A stretch of 64,000 nt of DNA. It comes from Myroides sp. JBRI-B21084. GTDB lineage: Bacteria; Bacteroidota; Bacteroidia; Flavobacteriales; Flavobacteriaceae. Below are positions 34,083 to 42,072 of the stretch, one piece after another. The DNA is taken from positions 558,001 through 622,000 of the forward strand of contig NZ_CP120653.1 of the NCBI RefSeq assembly GCF_030545015.1, in the 5' to 3' direction. The notes beneath the pieces are model-generated. The model was not told the origin of the DNA. It made no database searches and saw only the letters and a program-made list of their open reading frames with translations. A program made the translations under genes and the position numbers. How positions within the stretch are numbered: the stretch's first letter is position 1; each line of letters begins with the position of its first letter.

Positions 34083-34463
34083 ATGCTCAACAAAGGCTTA
34101 AGAGATCAGGAAAAAATAAGAATAGATAACATTCTTAAAACACTTCACACTTTAGTTTATGTACCAAAGTGGAATGAAGAAGCTATTCCTACTATTGAGG
34201 AGCAATTAAAAAATTTTGGTTTAAGCCTAGAAAGAATCAACGAAATTTCTGAAGACGAACTGATTGAACTCCTGAAACGTTGTCATTTGGACTGGAATCA
34301 TCAGGAACAATTTGCTGATATTCTAGTGCAGATGTCGCAGAAAAATCAGTTTCCCTTTTTAGAAAAAGCGATTGCGATCTACAATTATATCCAAGCCGAA
34401 AGCAAAATGTTTTCTTTTGGAATCAATAATAAAATTGCGGCAGTAAAAGCAAATTTATCATGA
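34083..34463 (+). CDS. Hypothetical protein of the flavobacterial heme cluster
   Basis: A 126-residue cytosolic protein with no signal or membrane segment, mostly predicted helix (DELIELLKRCHLDWNHQEQFADILVQMSQK, positions about 60-90). I recall a similar gene before hemF in other flavobacterial heme operons, but no function is known to me. It overlaps hemF by four bases (ATGA), so the two are translationally coupled. A role assisting coproporphyrinogen oxidation or heme homeostasis is only inference from position. Confidence 0.8.
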   Translation: MLNKGLRDQEKIRIDNILKTLHTLVYVPKWNEEAIPTIEEQLKNFGLSLERINEISEDELIELLKRCHLDWNHQEQFADILVQMSQKNQFPFLEKAIAIYNYIQAESKMFSFGINNKIAAVKANLS

Positions 34464-35362
34464 AAAATAAATTTTACCAATACATACAAACACTTCAGGA
34501 TCAAATAGTAGCTGGTTTGGAAGCAGTTGACGGTCAGGCCAAGTTTAAAGAAGATCTTTGGAAACGACCGGAAGGCGGTGGCGGAAGAACCCGTGTAATT
34601 GAAAACGGTGCCGTTTTTGAAAAAGGCGGAGTCAACATCTCTGCTGTTCACGGAAAATTACCCGATTCCATGCAAAAACTATTTAACGTAGGCGAAGCTG
34701 ATTTTTTTGCCTGCGGACTGAGTTTGGTTATTCATCCTAAAAGCCCAATGGTGCCAACGGTTCATGCCAACTGGCGTTATTTTGAAATGTATGATGACAA
34801 TGGAAATGTTATTCAGCAGTGGTTTGGCGGCGGACAAGATTTGACGCCATATTACCTGTTTGAAGAAGATGCCATTCATTTTCATCAAACGTGTAAAACC
34901 GCTTGTGACAAGCACAATCCGGAATTTTATCCCAAATATAAAAAACAATGTGATGGGTATTTCTGGAATACTCATCGCAATGAAGCCCGTGGAATAGGGG
35001 GATTATTCTTTGATTATTGCAAAGCAACAGAACAAATGTCAATGGAAAATTGGTACGACTTCGTTACAGAGGTTGGAAACAGTTTCTTGGAAGCTTATGT
35101 GCCAATTGTAAAACGAAGAAAAGAATTGCCTTTTACCCCAGAACAAAAAACATGGCAGGAAATCCGTCGTGGTCGTTATGTCGAATTCAATTTGGTTCAT
35201 GACAAAGGCACCTTATTTGGTTTAAAAACCAATGGTCGAATTGAATCTATTTTGATGAGTTTGCCTCCACATGTGCAATGGGTATACGACCATCATCCGG
35301 AAGCTGGAAGCGAAGAAGAAAAATTAATTAAAGTATTAGAAAAACCTGTTGATTGGGTATAA
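34460..35362 (+). CDS. hemF: Oxygen-dependent coproporphyrinogen-III oxidase
   Basis: A 300-residue enzyme that decarboxylates two propionates of coproporphyrinogen III using O2. Motifs: RPEGGGGRTRVIENGAVFEKGGVN near the N-terminus (in two parts), HANWRYFE, WFGGGQDLTPYYLFEEDA and YFWNTHRNEARGIGGLFFDY. The aerobic form implies heme synthesis under oxygen. Start overlaps the upstream gene by four bases. It has distinctly higher GC than hemA/C/D, like hemE and hemB. Confidence 0.97.
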   Translation: MKNKFYQYIQTLQDQIVAGLEAVDGQAKFKEDLWKRPEGGGGRTRVIENGAVFEKGGVNISAVHGKLPDSMQKLFNVGEADFFACGLSLVIHPKSPMVPTVHANWRYFEMYDDNGNVIQQWFGGGQDLTPYYLFEEDAIHFHQTCKTACDKHNPEFYPKYKKQCDGYFWNTHRNEARGIGGLFFDYCKATEQMSMENWYDFVTEVGNSFLEAYVPIVKRRKELPFTPEQKTWQEIRRGRYVEFNLVHDKGTLFGLKTNGRIESILMSLPPHVQWVYDHHPEAGSEEEKLIKVLEKPVDWV

Positions 35363-35380
35363 GAGCAATTAGCAACTAGC

Positions 35381-35809
35381 TTTCAGCGATTAGCTTAGTA
35401 TAAAATCGTTAATGGCTAATTGCTGATTACTAATAGCTTAAAACACATGAAAGATTATAGAAATTTTACAGTTTGGCAAAAATCACATCAATTAACACTT
35501 GACGTTTATAATATATTAAATACTTTTCCAAAAGAAGAACTTTTTGGCTTAACCAGTCAAATGAAAAGATCCGCAAGTTCAATACCAACTAATATTGCGG
35601 AAGGTTGCGGTAGAAATACAGATAAAGATTTTGCGAGATTTTTAATAATTGCGTTTGGATCTGCAAATGAATTAGAATATCAATTTATATTGAGTACTGA
35701 TTTAAATTTCATCAATAAAGAATCAAGTGAAAAACTATTATCCCAAATTGAAGAAATTAAAAAAATGCTAAATAGTTTAATTTCAAAATTAAATAATTAA
35801 TCGCTGAAA
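35381..35809. repeat. Inverted repeats flanking the four-helix protein gene
   Basis: TTTCAGCGATTA at 35381-35392 and TAATCGCTGAAA at 35798-35809 are exact inverses. Further AGCAATTAGC/GCTAATTGCT-type copies occur on both sides. Confidence 0.7.
35447..35800 (+). CDS. Four-helix bundle protein (23S rRNA intervening-sequence family)
   Basis: A 117-residue protein starting MKDYRNFTVWQKSHQLTLDV. The family core LTSQMKRSASSIPTNIAEGCGR is present. A longer frame begins at 35420 but those codons are spacer repeat, so 35447 is chosen. Such genes occur as mobile inserts in 23S rRNA helices and also scattered in Bacteroidota intergenic regions, like this one between hemF and hemB. It is flanked by 12-bp inverted repeats (35381-35392 and 35798-35809). 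Molecular function unknown; insertion in the operon appears not to disrupt its neighbours. Confidence 0.88.
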   Translation: MKDYRNFTVWQKSHQLTLDVYNILNTFPKEELFGLTSQMKRSASSIPTNIAEGCGRNTDKDFARFLIIAFGSANELEYQFILSTDLNFINKESSEKLLSQIEEIKKMLNSLISKLNN

Positions 35810-35842
35810 ACTGAAAGCTAATTGCTAAAAGCTGACAGCAAA

Positions 35843-36853
35843 ATGCTAAATATTATGTTCCCATTACAACGAGGCCGTCGTTTAAGAGTAAACGAATCGA
35901 TTAGAAGTTTAGTTAGAGAAACAACCTTAAGTCCAAGTGATTTTATGTTTCCAATGTTTATTGCCGAAGGCGAAAACGTAAAAGTCGAAATCCCTTCGAT
36001 GCCGGGTATTTTTCGTCGTTCGGTTGATTTAACCGTTGAAGAAGTCAAAGAACTTTTCACTTTGGGTATTCGCGCAGTAAACATCTATGTAAAAGTAGAC
36101 GAAAAACTTAAAGATAATGCCGGGACCGAAGCCTGGAATCCAAATGGATTGATGCAAAATGCTATTCGCGCTATCAAAGCTGCCTGTCCGGAAATGATTG
36201 TATTGCCCGATGTAGCTTTGGACCCCTACTCTATTTACGGACATGACGGAATCATTACCGATGGCGATGTTGAAAACGATGCGACCAACGATGCTTTGGT
36301 AAAAATGGCAATTTCACATGCTGAGGCCGGAGCCGATTTTGTTGCACCATCTGATATGATGGACGGAAGAGTATTACGATTACGTCAAGGACTGGATGCT
36401 GCTGGTTTTCATAATGTAGGTATCATGAGTTATTCGGCTAAGTATGCTTCGGCATTTTACGGGCCATTTAGAGACGCTCTGGACTCCGCTCCCAAAGAAG
36501 CCGATGTCGTAGTGCCAAAAGACAAAAAAACCTACCAAATGGATTATGCCAATCGCATTGAAGCGGTCAAAGAAGCCCTATGGGACGTTGAAGAAGGCGC
36601 CGATATGGTGATGGTAAAACCCGGAATTGCCTATTTAGACATCGTTAGAGAGGTTAAAAACGCTGTTAATGTACCAGTAACTGTTTACCATGTTTCAGGC
36701 GAATATGCGATGATAAAAGCAGCTGCCGAAAAAGGCTGGCTAGACAATGACAAAATCATGATGGAGCAATTAATGTGTATTAAAAGAGCCGGAGCGAGTT
36801 TGATTTCGACCTATTTTGCTAAAGAAGCCGCAATTTTATTAAAAAAAATCTAA
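35843..36853 (+). CDS. hemB: Porphobilinogen synthase (delta-aminolevulinate dehydratase)
   Basis: About 336 residues. It condenses two aminolevulinates to porphobilinogen. The Schiff-base lysines are in YHVSGEYAMIKAA and MVMVKPGIAYLDI regions. The metal-site region reads DVALDPYSIYGHDG instead of the cysteine-rich zinc form, so this is the Mg-type (aspartate) HemB. The start is uncertain: an ATG at 35822 lies in repeat DNA, 35843 (MLNIMFPLQ) or 35855 (MFPLQRGRRLRVN) fits homologs better. Higher GC than the chromosome average; last gene of the compositional island. Confidence 0.95.
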   Translation: MLNIMFPLQRGRRLRVNESIRSLVRETTLSPSDFMFPMFIAEGENVKVEIPSMPGIFRRSVDLTVEEVKELFTLGIRAVNIYVKVDEKLKDNAGTEAWNPNGLMQNAIRAIKAACPEMIVLPDVALDPYSIYGHDGIITDGDVENDATNDALVKMAISHAEAGADFVAPSDMMDGRVLRLRQGLDAAGFHNVGIMSYSAKYASAFYGPFRDALDSAPKEADVVVPKDKKTYQMDYANRIEAVKEALWDVEEGADMVMVKPGIAYLDIVREVKNAVNVPVTVYHVSGEYAMIKAAAEKGWLDNDKIMMEQLMCIKRAGASLISTYFAKEAAILLKKI

Positions 36854-36873
36854 ATAGTTAAGTTTTATTAATC

Positions 36874-37275
36874 ATGAAAAAAAAGATAGTCTTTGCATTA
36901 TTCGCGGCAACTGTTTTAGTGTCTTGTAATAAAGAAAAAGAAGTAAATCCATCCGTATCGGATACAAAATACGAAAATTTAAATCCAGAAGAGCAATTGG
37001 TTGCAGACGGACAAGAGTTGTTTGAAAGCAATAAAGCGGCATGTTACTCTTGCCATAAAGTTGATCAAAAGGTTATAGGGCCTAGCGTTAAAGAAATTGC
37101 TGAAATTTACAAAGAACAAAATGGCGACTTGGTTGCGTTTTTACGTAAAAAAGCAAAACCAATTGTAGATCCAACACAATACAATGTAATGGAGACCAAT
37201 TTTGCTATTCTAAAAACCATGAGCGATGAAGAAATTAAATCGCTTGAAGCTTACATTTTAAGTACTGTAAAATAA
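36874..37275 (+). CDS. Class I cytochrome c lipoprotein
   Basis: A 133-residue protein with a lipoprotein signal (MKKKIVFALFAATVLVSC, Cys18) and one c-type heme site, ACYSCHKVD (CxxCH, about residues 61-65); the distal ligand is probably the Met in YNVMETNFAIL. It likely carries electrons in the periplasm or at the membrane surface. It follows hemB by 20 bases, which I recall as a common flavobacterial order, and so depends on the heme made by this operon. Ends in a perfect bidirectional terminator. Confidence 0.9.
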   Translation: MKKKIVFALFAATVLVSCNKEKEVNPSVSDTKYENLNPEEQLVADGQELFESNKAACYSCHKVDQKVIGPSVKEIAEIYKEQNGDLVAFLRKKAKPIVDPTQYNVMETNFAILKTMSDEEIKSLEAYILSTVK

Positions 37276-37309
37276 CAGAAAAACAACTCTTTAGAGTTGT
37301 TTTTCTGTT
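37274..37309. terminator. Bidirectional terminator
   Basis: AACAGAAAAACAACTCT, TT loop, then its exact inverse. Serves cytochrome c and dusB. Confidence 0.9.
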
Positions 37310-38303
37310 ATAGTTCAATTACATAATCTTTGTAGAAATCTTCAATTTCGTCGAAAATTCTTAATAATTGATTCGGGTCATCTTCGGTGACTAATCGTTG
37401 GCGATGTGCTTTAAAACCATGTATTCCTTTAAAATAATTGGTATAATGGCGGCGCATTTCTACTATACCTAATCGTTCACCTTTCCATTCCATAGACCAT
37501 ATTAAATGGTTTTTAGCAGCTTCTAAACGATCTTTCATGGTAGGCGGAGCTAAAATTTCACCAGTTTTTAAATAGTGTTTAATTTCATTAAAAATCCAAG
37601 GATATCCAATTGCAGCGCGGCCAATCATCATGCCATCTAATCCAAAGCGCTCTTTGTACTCTTTTGCTTTTTGAGGGGAATCTATATCGCCATTACCAAA
37701 AATAGGAATTTTAATACGTGGATTGTTTTTAATACGTTCAATATGTGTCCAGTCGCTATGTCCTTTGTACATTTGCGCGCGCGTACGTGCGTGAATAGTT
37801 AATGCTTGCACGCCTACATCTTGCAAACGCTCGGCAACTTCGTCAATGTTTATCGATTCTTCATCCCAACCCAAACGTGTTTTAACCGTAACTGGTAAGT
37901 TGGTGCCGTTAATAACCGCTTTTGTTAGCCTAATCATTAAATCTACATCTTTTAGAACTCCAGCACCCGCGCCTTTACAAACCACTTTTTTAACGGGGCA
38001 ACCAAAATTAATGTCTACTAAATCAGGTTGAACTGTTTCAACAATTTTTGCCGAAAGTTGCATAGCTTCTTCATCGCCACCAAAAATTTGAATACCAACC
38101 GGGCGTTCGTAATCAAAAATATCTAATTTCATTTTGCTTTTCATGGCATCGCGAATTAACCCTTCCGACGAAATAAATTCAGAATACATCATGTCGGCTC
38201 CGTGCATTTTACACAATCTGCGAAAAGGCGGGTCGCTTACATCTTCCATAGGTGCAAGTAGTAACGGATGTTCAGGTAATTCTATTTTTCCTATTTTAAT
38301 CAT
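37308..38303 (-). CDS. dusB: tRNA-dihydrouridine synthase B
   Basis: A 331-residue FMN-dependent TIM-barrel enzyme that reduces uridines in the tRNA D-loop. Motifs: LLLAPMEDVSDPPFRRLC at the start, VDINFGCPVKKVVCKGAGAG with the catalytic Cys, VTVKTRLGWDEE, ALTIHARTRAQMY and PIFGNGDIDSP, and GMMIGRAAIGYPWIF. These match DusB rather than DusA or DusC. Monocistronic; a TAATTTTG box lies 17 bases upstream. Confidence 0.95.
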   Translation of the reverse strand: MIKIGKIELPEHPLLLAPMEDVSDPPFRRLCKMHGADMMYSEFISSEGLIRDAMKSKMKLDIFDYERPVGIQIFGGDEEAMQLSAKIVETVQPDLVDINFGCPVKKVVCKGAGAGVLKDVDLMIRLTKAVINGTNLPVTVKTRLGWDEESINIDEVAERLQDVGVQALTIHARTRAQMYKGHSDWTHIERIKNNPRIKIPIFGNGDIDSPQKAKEYKERFGLDGMMIGRAAIGYPWIFNEIKHYLKTGEILAPPTMKDRLEAAKNHLIWSMEWKGERLGIVEMRRHYTNYFKGIHGFKAHRQRLVTEDDPNQLLRIFDEIEDFYKDYVIEL

Positions 38304-38319
38304 TCAATGAAATTTTTTG

Positions 38320-38327
38320 CAAAATTA
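38320..38327 (-). promoter_or_regulatory. dusB -7 promoter box
   Basis: Minus strand TAATTTTG fits TANNTTTG. No clear -33 TTG. Confidence 0.4.
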
Positions 38328-38431
38328 ATGCTTTTTGTAGATTTATTAAAACGTTGATTGAATCTTAACGCAGATTAACAAATTAAACATCCGTATTTTA
38401 GTATCTTTATTAAAAGAATTTTTTAGAGAAT

Positions 38432-39319
38432 ATGTCGAATATAGATTTTATTTTTGAAGAAAAAGCTGCCGATATTGGCAATTTTTTGGTTGGCAGATTA
38501 TTGCCTTTTAAGCAAAAACGTGCAATTGGCCCTTTTGTTTTTATTGATCATATGGGACCTGCAACCATGAATGCCGATGAAAATTTAGACGTACCGCCGC
38601 ATCCACACATAGGTTTGTCTACCTTAACTTTTTTGTTTGAAGGGGCAATAGCGCATAAAGACAGTTTAGGTAATGATATTGTCATTGAACCCGGTGCTGT
38701 AAATTGGATGACTGCTGGCAAAGGTGTGGTACATTCTGAAAGAACACCGAATTATTTACGTAACAAAACCAAAAAAATACACGGTTTACAAATTTGGATT
38801 GCGTTGCCAAAGCATTTAGAAGATATGGAACCTGATTTTGTACATATTGATGCGAACGATTTACCCGTTTGGAAAGAAGAAGATTTAGATTTTAAACTGA
38901 TTGCGGGTGAGTTTGAAGATAAAAAATCGGGGGTGCCTGTTTACAGTAAGTTGTATATGATTGAAATAAAGGCGAATAAAACACAAACCGTTCATTTAAA
39001 AGATAGATTGTACGGCGAAAGTGGTTTGTATATTTTAGAAGGAAGTATTAAGCACCAAGATACAGAGTTTAGTGCTAAGCAAATTTTAATTACTAAAGAT
39101 GCGCATTTGTGCGCGTTTGAAATTTTGGCAGGTTCAACCGTTTACTTGTTTGGTGGGGAACCTTTCCCTGAAGAACGTTTTATTTACTGGAATTTTGTTT
39201 CAACATCACGCAAAAAAATTGATGAAGCAAAGCTAAAATGGCAAGCACAAGAATTTGCAAAAGTTCCTGGAGAAACCGATTTTGTTCCGTTGCCTGTTGA
39301 TTCTTTTAAAAAACCTTAA
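38432..39319 (+). CDS. Pirin family protein
   Basis: A 295-residue bicupin. The N-terminal cupin carries the metal-binding residues in DVPPHPHIGLSTLTFLFEG and WMTAGKGVVHSERTP (His, His, His, Glu); the C-terminal cupin (about 170-260) lacks an obvious site. Bacterial pirins often have quercetinase-like dioxygenase activity or regulate metabolism. Single gene, with no partner in the immediate neighbourhood. The family is confident, the substrate unknown. Confidence 0.92.
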   Translation: MSNIDFIFEEKAADIGNFLVGRLLPFKQKRAIGPFVFIDHMGPATMNADENLDVPPHPHIGLSTLTFLFEGAIAHKDSLGNDIVIEPGAVNWMTAGKGVVHSERTPNYLRNKTKKIHGLQIWIALPKHLEDMEPDFVHIDANDLPVWKEEDLDFKLIAGEFEDKKSGVPVYSKLYMIEIKANKTQTVHLKDRLYGESGLYILEGSIKHQDTEFSAKQILITKDAHLCAFEILAGSTVYLFGGEPFPEERFIYWNFVSTSRKKIDEAKLKWQAQEFAKVPGETDFVPLPVDSFKKP

Positions 39320-39379
39320 ATATTTTTTATAAAACATTAAAAATCAATCGATAAAACTTTTTAGAGTCAAATGTTTTTA

Positions 39380-39387
39380 TATATTTG
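39380..39387 (+). promoter_or_regulatory. -7 promoter box of the C10 peptidase gene
   Basis: TATATTTG fits TANNTTTG, 28 bases before the ATG at 39416. This supports 39416 as the true start of the interrupted gene. Confidence 0.5.
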
Positions 39388-39415
39388 TTTAAATAAAATT
39401 TAACATTAATTTAAT

Positions 39416-40767
39416 ATGAAAAAAGCACTCTTTTTATTAGGGGGGGGCTAGTTGCACTTCTTCTATTATTAACATCGTGTAGTAACGATTTAAACAATGA
39501 TAATTATTCTGAACAGAATAAACAAACCAGTACTTTAATTAGCAAACAACAAGCAAAAAATGCCGTTGTAAATTTTATTAAGCATGCTAAACATAAACAA
39601 GCAAAGGGTATACCAAATGTAGATGAAAATAATTTAGAGGAAGTACAAACACTTGTAAACGAAAATAATCAACCCGTTATGTACGTTTTTAATCTTAAAG
39701 AAAATAATGGTTTTGTTGTTCTTTCAGCTTCTACATTAGAAAAACCTATTTTAGCTTATGCAAATAAAGGTAGTTTTGATTTAGGTTCTATTAACGGACA
39801 TGGTGGTGTTGATGATTGGTTATTAACAAAATATCTAAAAATAAACGGTTTAGAAGCAACTGGAAGTCCTGCTAGTGAGGGTATTGTGCAACAATGGAAT
39901 GCTGTAAGGGTAAATATTGGTGTGGGGTTAACAGATCCTAATGGGAATCCAATATATTTAGAGCCTGCAGTTTTGTTAAGTCAATCTGCTGAAACATATG
40001 GTCCTTTGTTGAATAATATCGCTTGGAATCAAAGTAATACTACCACAAAAGTAATGTATAATAATGATGTGCGTTTTTACGGTGGCTGTACTGCTGGTAC
40101 TGCTCCTGTTGGCTATGTAGCTGTAGCAATGGGGCAAATAATGAAATACTATAACCACCCCAATATTTTTAACATTAGTACAATGTATCCATTTATCACA
40201 AATAATGCCCCTTTTTCATATACAAGTCAACCTGCCTTTGATATTGCTTCTTTTTTAGCACATATTGGCGCAAGTGTGCAAATGAAATATAATTGCGAAT
40301 TTGCCGAAGCATATACTCAAAAGGCATGTGATGCCTTTAATAACGTTTATAATTTTACAACAAGTGGTGTAGTGGGTATAGATTTAAATGTTGTTAAAAA
40401 TAATATTATAGCAGGAAAACCTGTTTATTTAGCGGGTTACAGAGTAATGGAAGTGGTCGTGGTAAGTAAGCCTTTAAAAATTTTTGGTATGTCTATAGGA
40501 AAAACAAAAACAAAAAATTCGTATGATGAAGGACACGCTTGGGTAACAGATGGTTATGAAAGAATTGTAGGTGCCTATTTTAACCCTAATAACAATACAA
40601 ATTTTACAGCTACCATGGCAAACCATTTACACATGAATTGGGGTTGGGGTGGTTCTAGAAATGGTTGGTACGATTATGACTCTTGGACAGATATAGACGG
40701 AATCGTTATTAATAGTGTACAGTTTATTTATAACCAACATATGATTGCAAATATAACTCCAAACTAA
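39416..40767 (+). pseudogene. C10-family (streptopain-like) peptidase lipoprotein, off-frame at a G8 tract, catalytic Cys replaced
   Basis: ATG 39416 reads MKKALFLLGGG and stops at TAG just after eight G's (39440-39447). Adding one G gives a clean lipoprotein signal, MKKALFLLGGGLVALLLLLTSC, running into the rest of the protein (about 450 residues). A pro-domain covers about 20-170, and the C10 catalytic domain follows. The site that is GCVATATAQIMKYH in streptopain reads GYVAVAMGQIMKYY (Tyr codon at 40114). The histidine (DEGHAWVTDGY) and the NWGWGG segment are kept. Either phase-variable or damaged; proteolytic activity is doubtful. Two lipoprotein genes follow. Confidence 0.85.
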
Positions 40768-40773
40768 AGAATT

Positions 40774-41280
40774 ATGAAAGTAAATATATTGGTACTCATG
40801 ATAAGTTTTGTTTTATTCGCTTGTTCTACAGATAACATTATCAAAACAGAAGAAAATCCTTGCCCATCTTGGCAAATTATTGTTAAAACAAAACAAGATA
40901 TAAAATTCACAAATTCTATAGGTCAATGGCAGTCAGAAATTGATTATAAAAATTTAAGTTTAATAGCAACAGATAGTCAATGGAATTATCAATATGCACC
41001 TAATGGTAATTTAATTGCAGACAAGCCTAATTACGTAGAAGTACAAAAAGAATTTAATGAAAATAATGAAATAACAAGATTAGTTTTAGAATTAGGACAT
41101 GTGTATGAAAATAAAGCTGAAAATAGTGCTATTGGATATTTTTTATTAAAGTTAGATGAGAATAATTTTGATAAAATTATTAGTTATTATGATATTAGTT
41201 GCAACAATCTTTTATTAACAAAAATTAACTATAACGGCACAGAATACTCAGCTCAAGATATTATTGAAATTATAAAATAA
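40774..41280 (+). CDS. Lipoprotein of unknown function, paralog of the next gene
   Basis: A 168-residue protein with lipoprotein signal (MKVNILVLMISFVLFAC). It follows the C10-type gene by 6 bases, so the two are likely cotranscribed. The fold looks beta-rich. It shares with the next gene YKNLSLIATDSQW (YLSLIATDENF in the other), a central L-x-L-x-x-G-x-x-Y segment, SAIGYFLLKLDEN, and the C-terminus NYNGTEYSAQDIIEIIK. By position it may be a partner or inhibitor of the C10-type protein; this is inference. I do not recognise the family. Confidence 0.8.
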   Translation: MKVNILVLMISFVLFACSTDNIIKTEENPCPSWQIIVKTKQDIKFTNSIGQWQSEIDYKNLSLIATDSQWNYQYAPNGNLIADKPNYVEVQKEFNENNEITRLVLELGHVYENKAENSAIGYFLLKLDENNFDKIISYYDISCNNLLLTKINYNGTEYSAQDIIEIIK

Positions 41281-41316
41281 GCAATTGCCAAATATAACCC
41301 CTAAATAAGCTACTTT

Positions 41317-41835
41317 ATGAAATTCTTTAAAACAATATTAAGTATTATGGTTATAAGCTTTATTAGTGGCTGTAGTGAAAATACGTTAAGTAATGGAGAA
41401 GATGATAATGTGAACCCTTTTCCAGAAGAAAAAGTAAACGTACAACAAACTTTTAGTTATAAAAATAAGAATGGTGAAGGTCTTTTTGATATTGGAGAAT
41501 ATAAAACCGAATATTTAAGCCTAATTGCCACCGATGAAAATTTTAACGATTTGTATATAAATGGGCAATTAGTAGCAGATATTGTTAATATTTCCGAAAT
41601 ACGTAGCATTGGTAATAATAGTTTAGATCTTTTTTTTGGACGTACTTATGCTTTTGACGAACCAAATAAATCTGCAATAGCGTATTATAAATTAAAATAT
41701 AATGAAAATAAATATGACACTATTACTGTTCATTATTATTATAGCCTTGTAAATGGAACTTATAATTATATTACTAGTGTAAATTATAATGGAACAGAAT
41801 ACCCAGCTCAAGATATTATTGAAATTATTAAATAA
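41317..41835 (+). CDS. Lipoprotein of unknown function, tandem paralog
   Basis: A 172-residue protein with lipoprotein signal (MKFFKTILSIMVISFISGC). After the cysteine comes an acidic, Asn-rich stretch (SENTLSNGEDD), as in surface-exposed lipoproteins. It ends NYNGTEYPAQDIIEIIK, nearly identical to its neighbour's ending, while the N-terminal half has diverged. Local duplication is likely. It is the third gene of the C10 cluster; no terminator was seen before the lepA leader region. Confidence 0.8.
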   Translation: MKFFKTILSIMVISFISGCSENTLSNGEDDNVNPFPEEKVNVQQTFSYKNKNGEGLFDIGEYKTEYLSLIATDENFNDLYINGQLVADIVNISEIRSIGNNSLDLFFGRTYAFDEPNKSAIAYYKLKYNENKYDTITVHYYYSLVNGTYNYITSVNYNGTEYPAQDIIEIIK

Positions 41836-41922
41836 GTATAAATTAAATAAATAGTTATTTTAACCATATTAGCTTTAAAACTTAATAGGGTTTTTATTTT
41901 TAAAAAGCTACAAAAAATAAAC

Positions 41923-41930
41923 TATATTTG
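41923..41930 (+). promoter_or_regulatory. -7 promoter box of the lepA leader RNA
   Basis: TATATTTG fits TANNTTTG; transcription would start near 41936, just at the 5' end of the structured leader. Confidence 0.5.
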
Positions 41931-41940
41931 CACTTTGTAG

Positions 41941-42042
41941 CCTTTGGAAACTGCGTGAGGGATAGAAGCGAAAAGCCCGCAAGAATGAGGACTTGTAGCG
42001 TATAGCCCGACGAAGGAGGAACGACGAACGGCACGCCCAAAG
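41941..42042 (+). ncRNA. Structured leader RNA, Flavo-1-like
   Basis: GC-rich segment in AT-rich surroundings. GCGTG (41953-41957) pairs with CACGC (42032-42036) to close the structure; inside are GAGGGATAGAAGCGAAA, a second hairpin (AAGCCC/GGACTT) and TAGCGTATAGCCCGACG. The GUGAGGGAU...AGCCCGAC...CGCCC order matches what I remember of the Flavo-1 motif of Bacteroidota. No terminator separates it from lepA 30 bases downstream, so it could be a 5'UTR element or a processed RNA. Confidence 0.6.
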
Positions 42043-42072
42043 AACAATTTATTTTATTACATTTTTACTTAG

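Noticed and set aside
32284..36860. Heme segment as a genomic island or prophage remnant
   Set aside because: There is no integrase, attachment site or phage gene, and gene order matches the usual operon; homologous replacement explains it better.
41941..42042. lepA leader as a tRNA or tmRNA gene
   Set aside because: No T-loop GTTCRA or anticodon arm and no CCA end; it fits a leader RNA instead.
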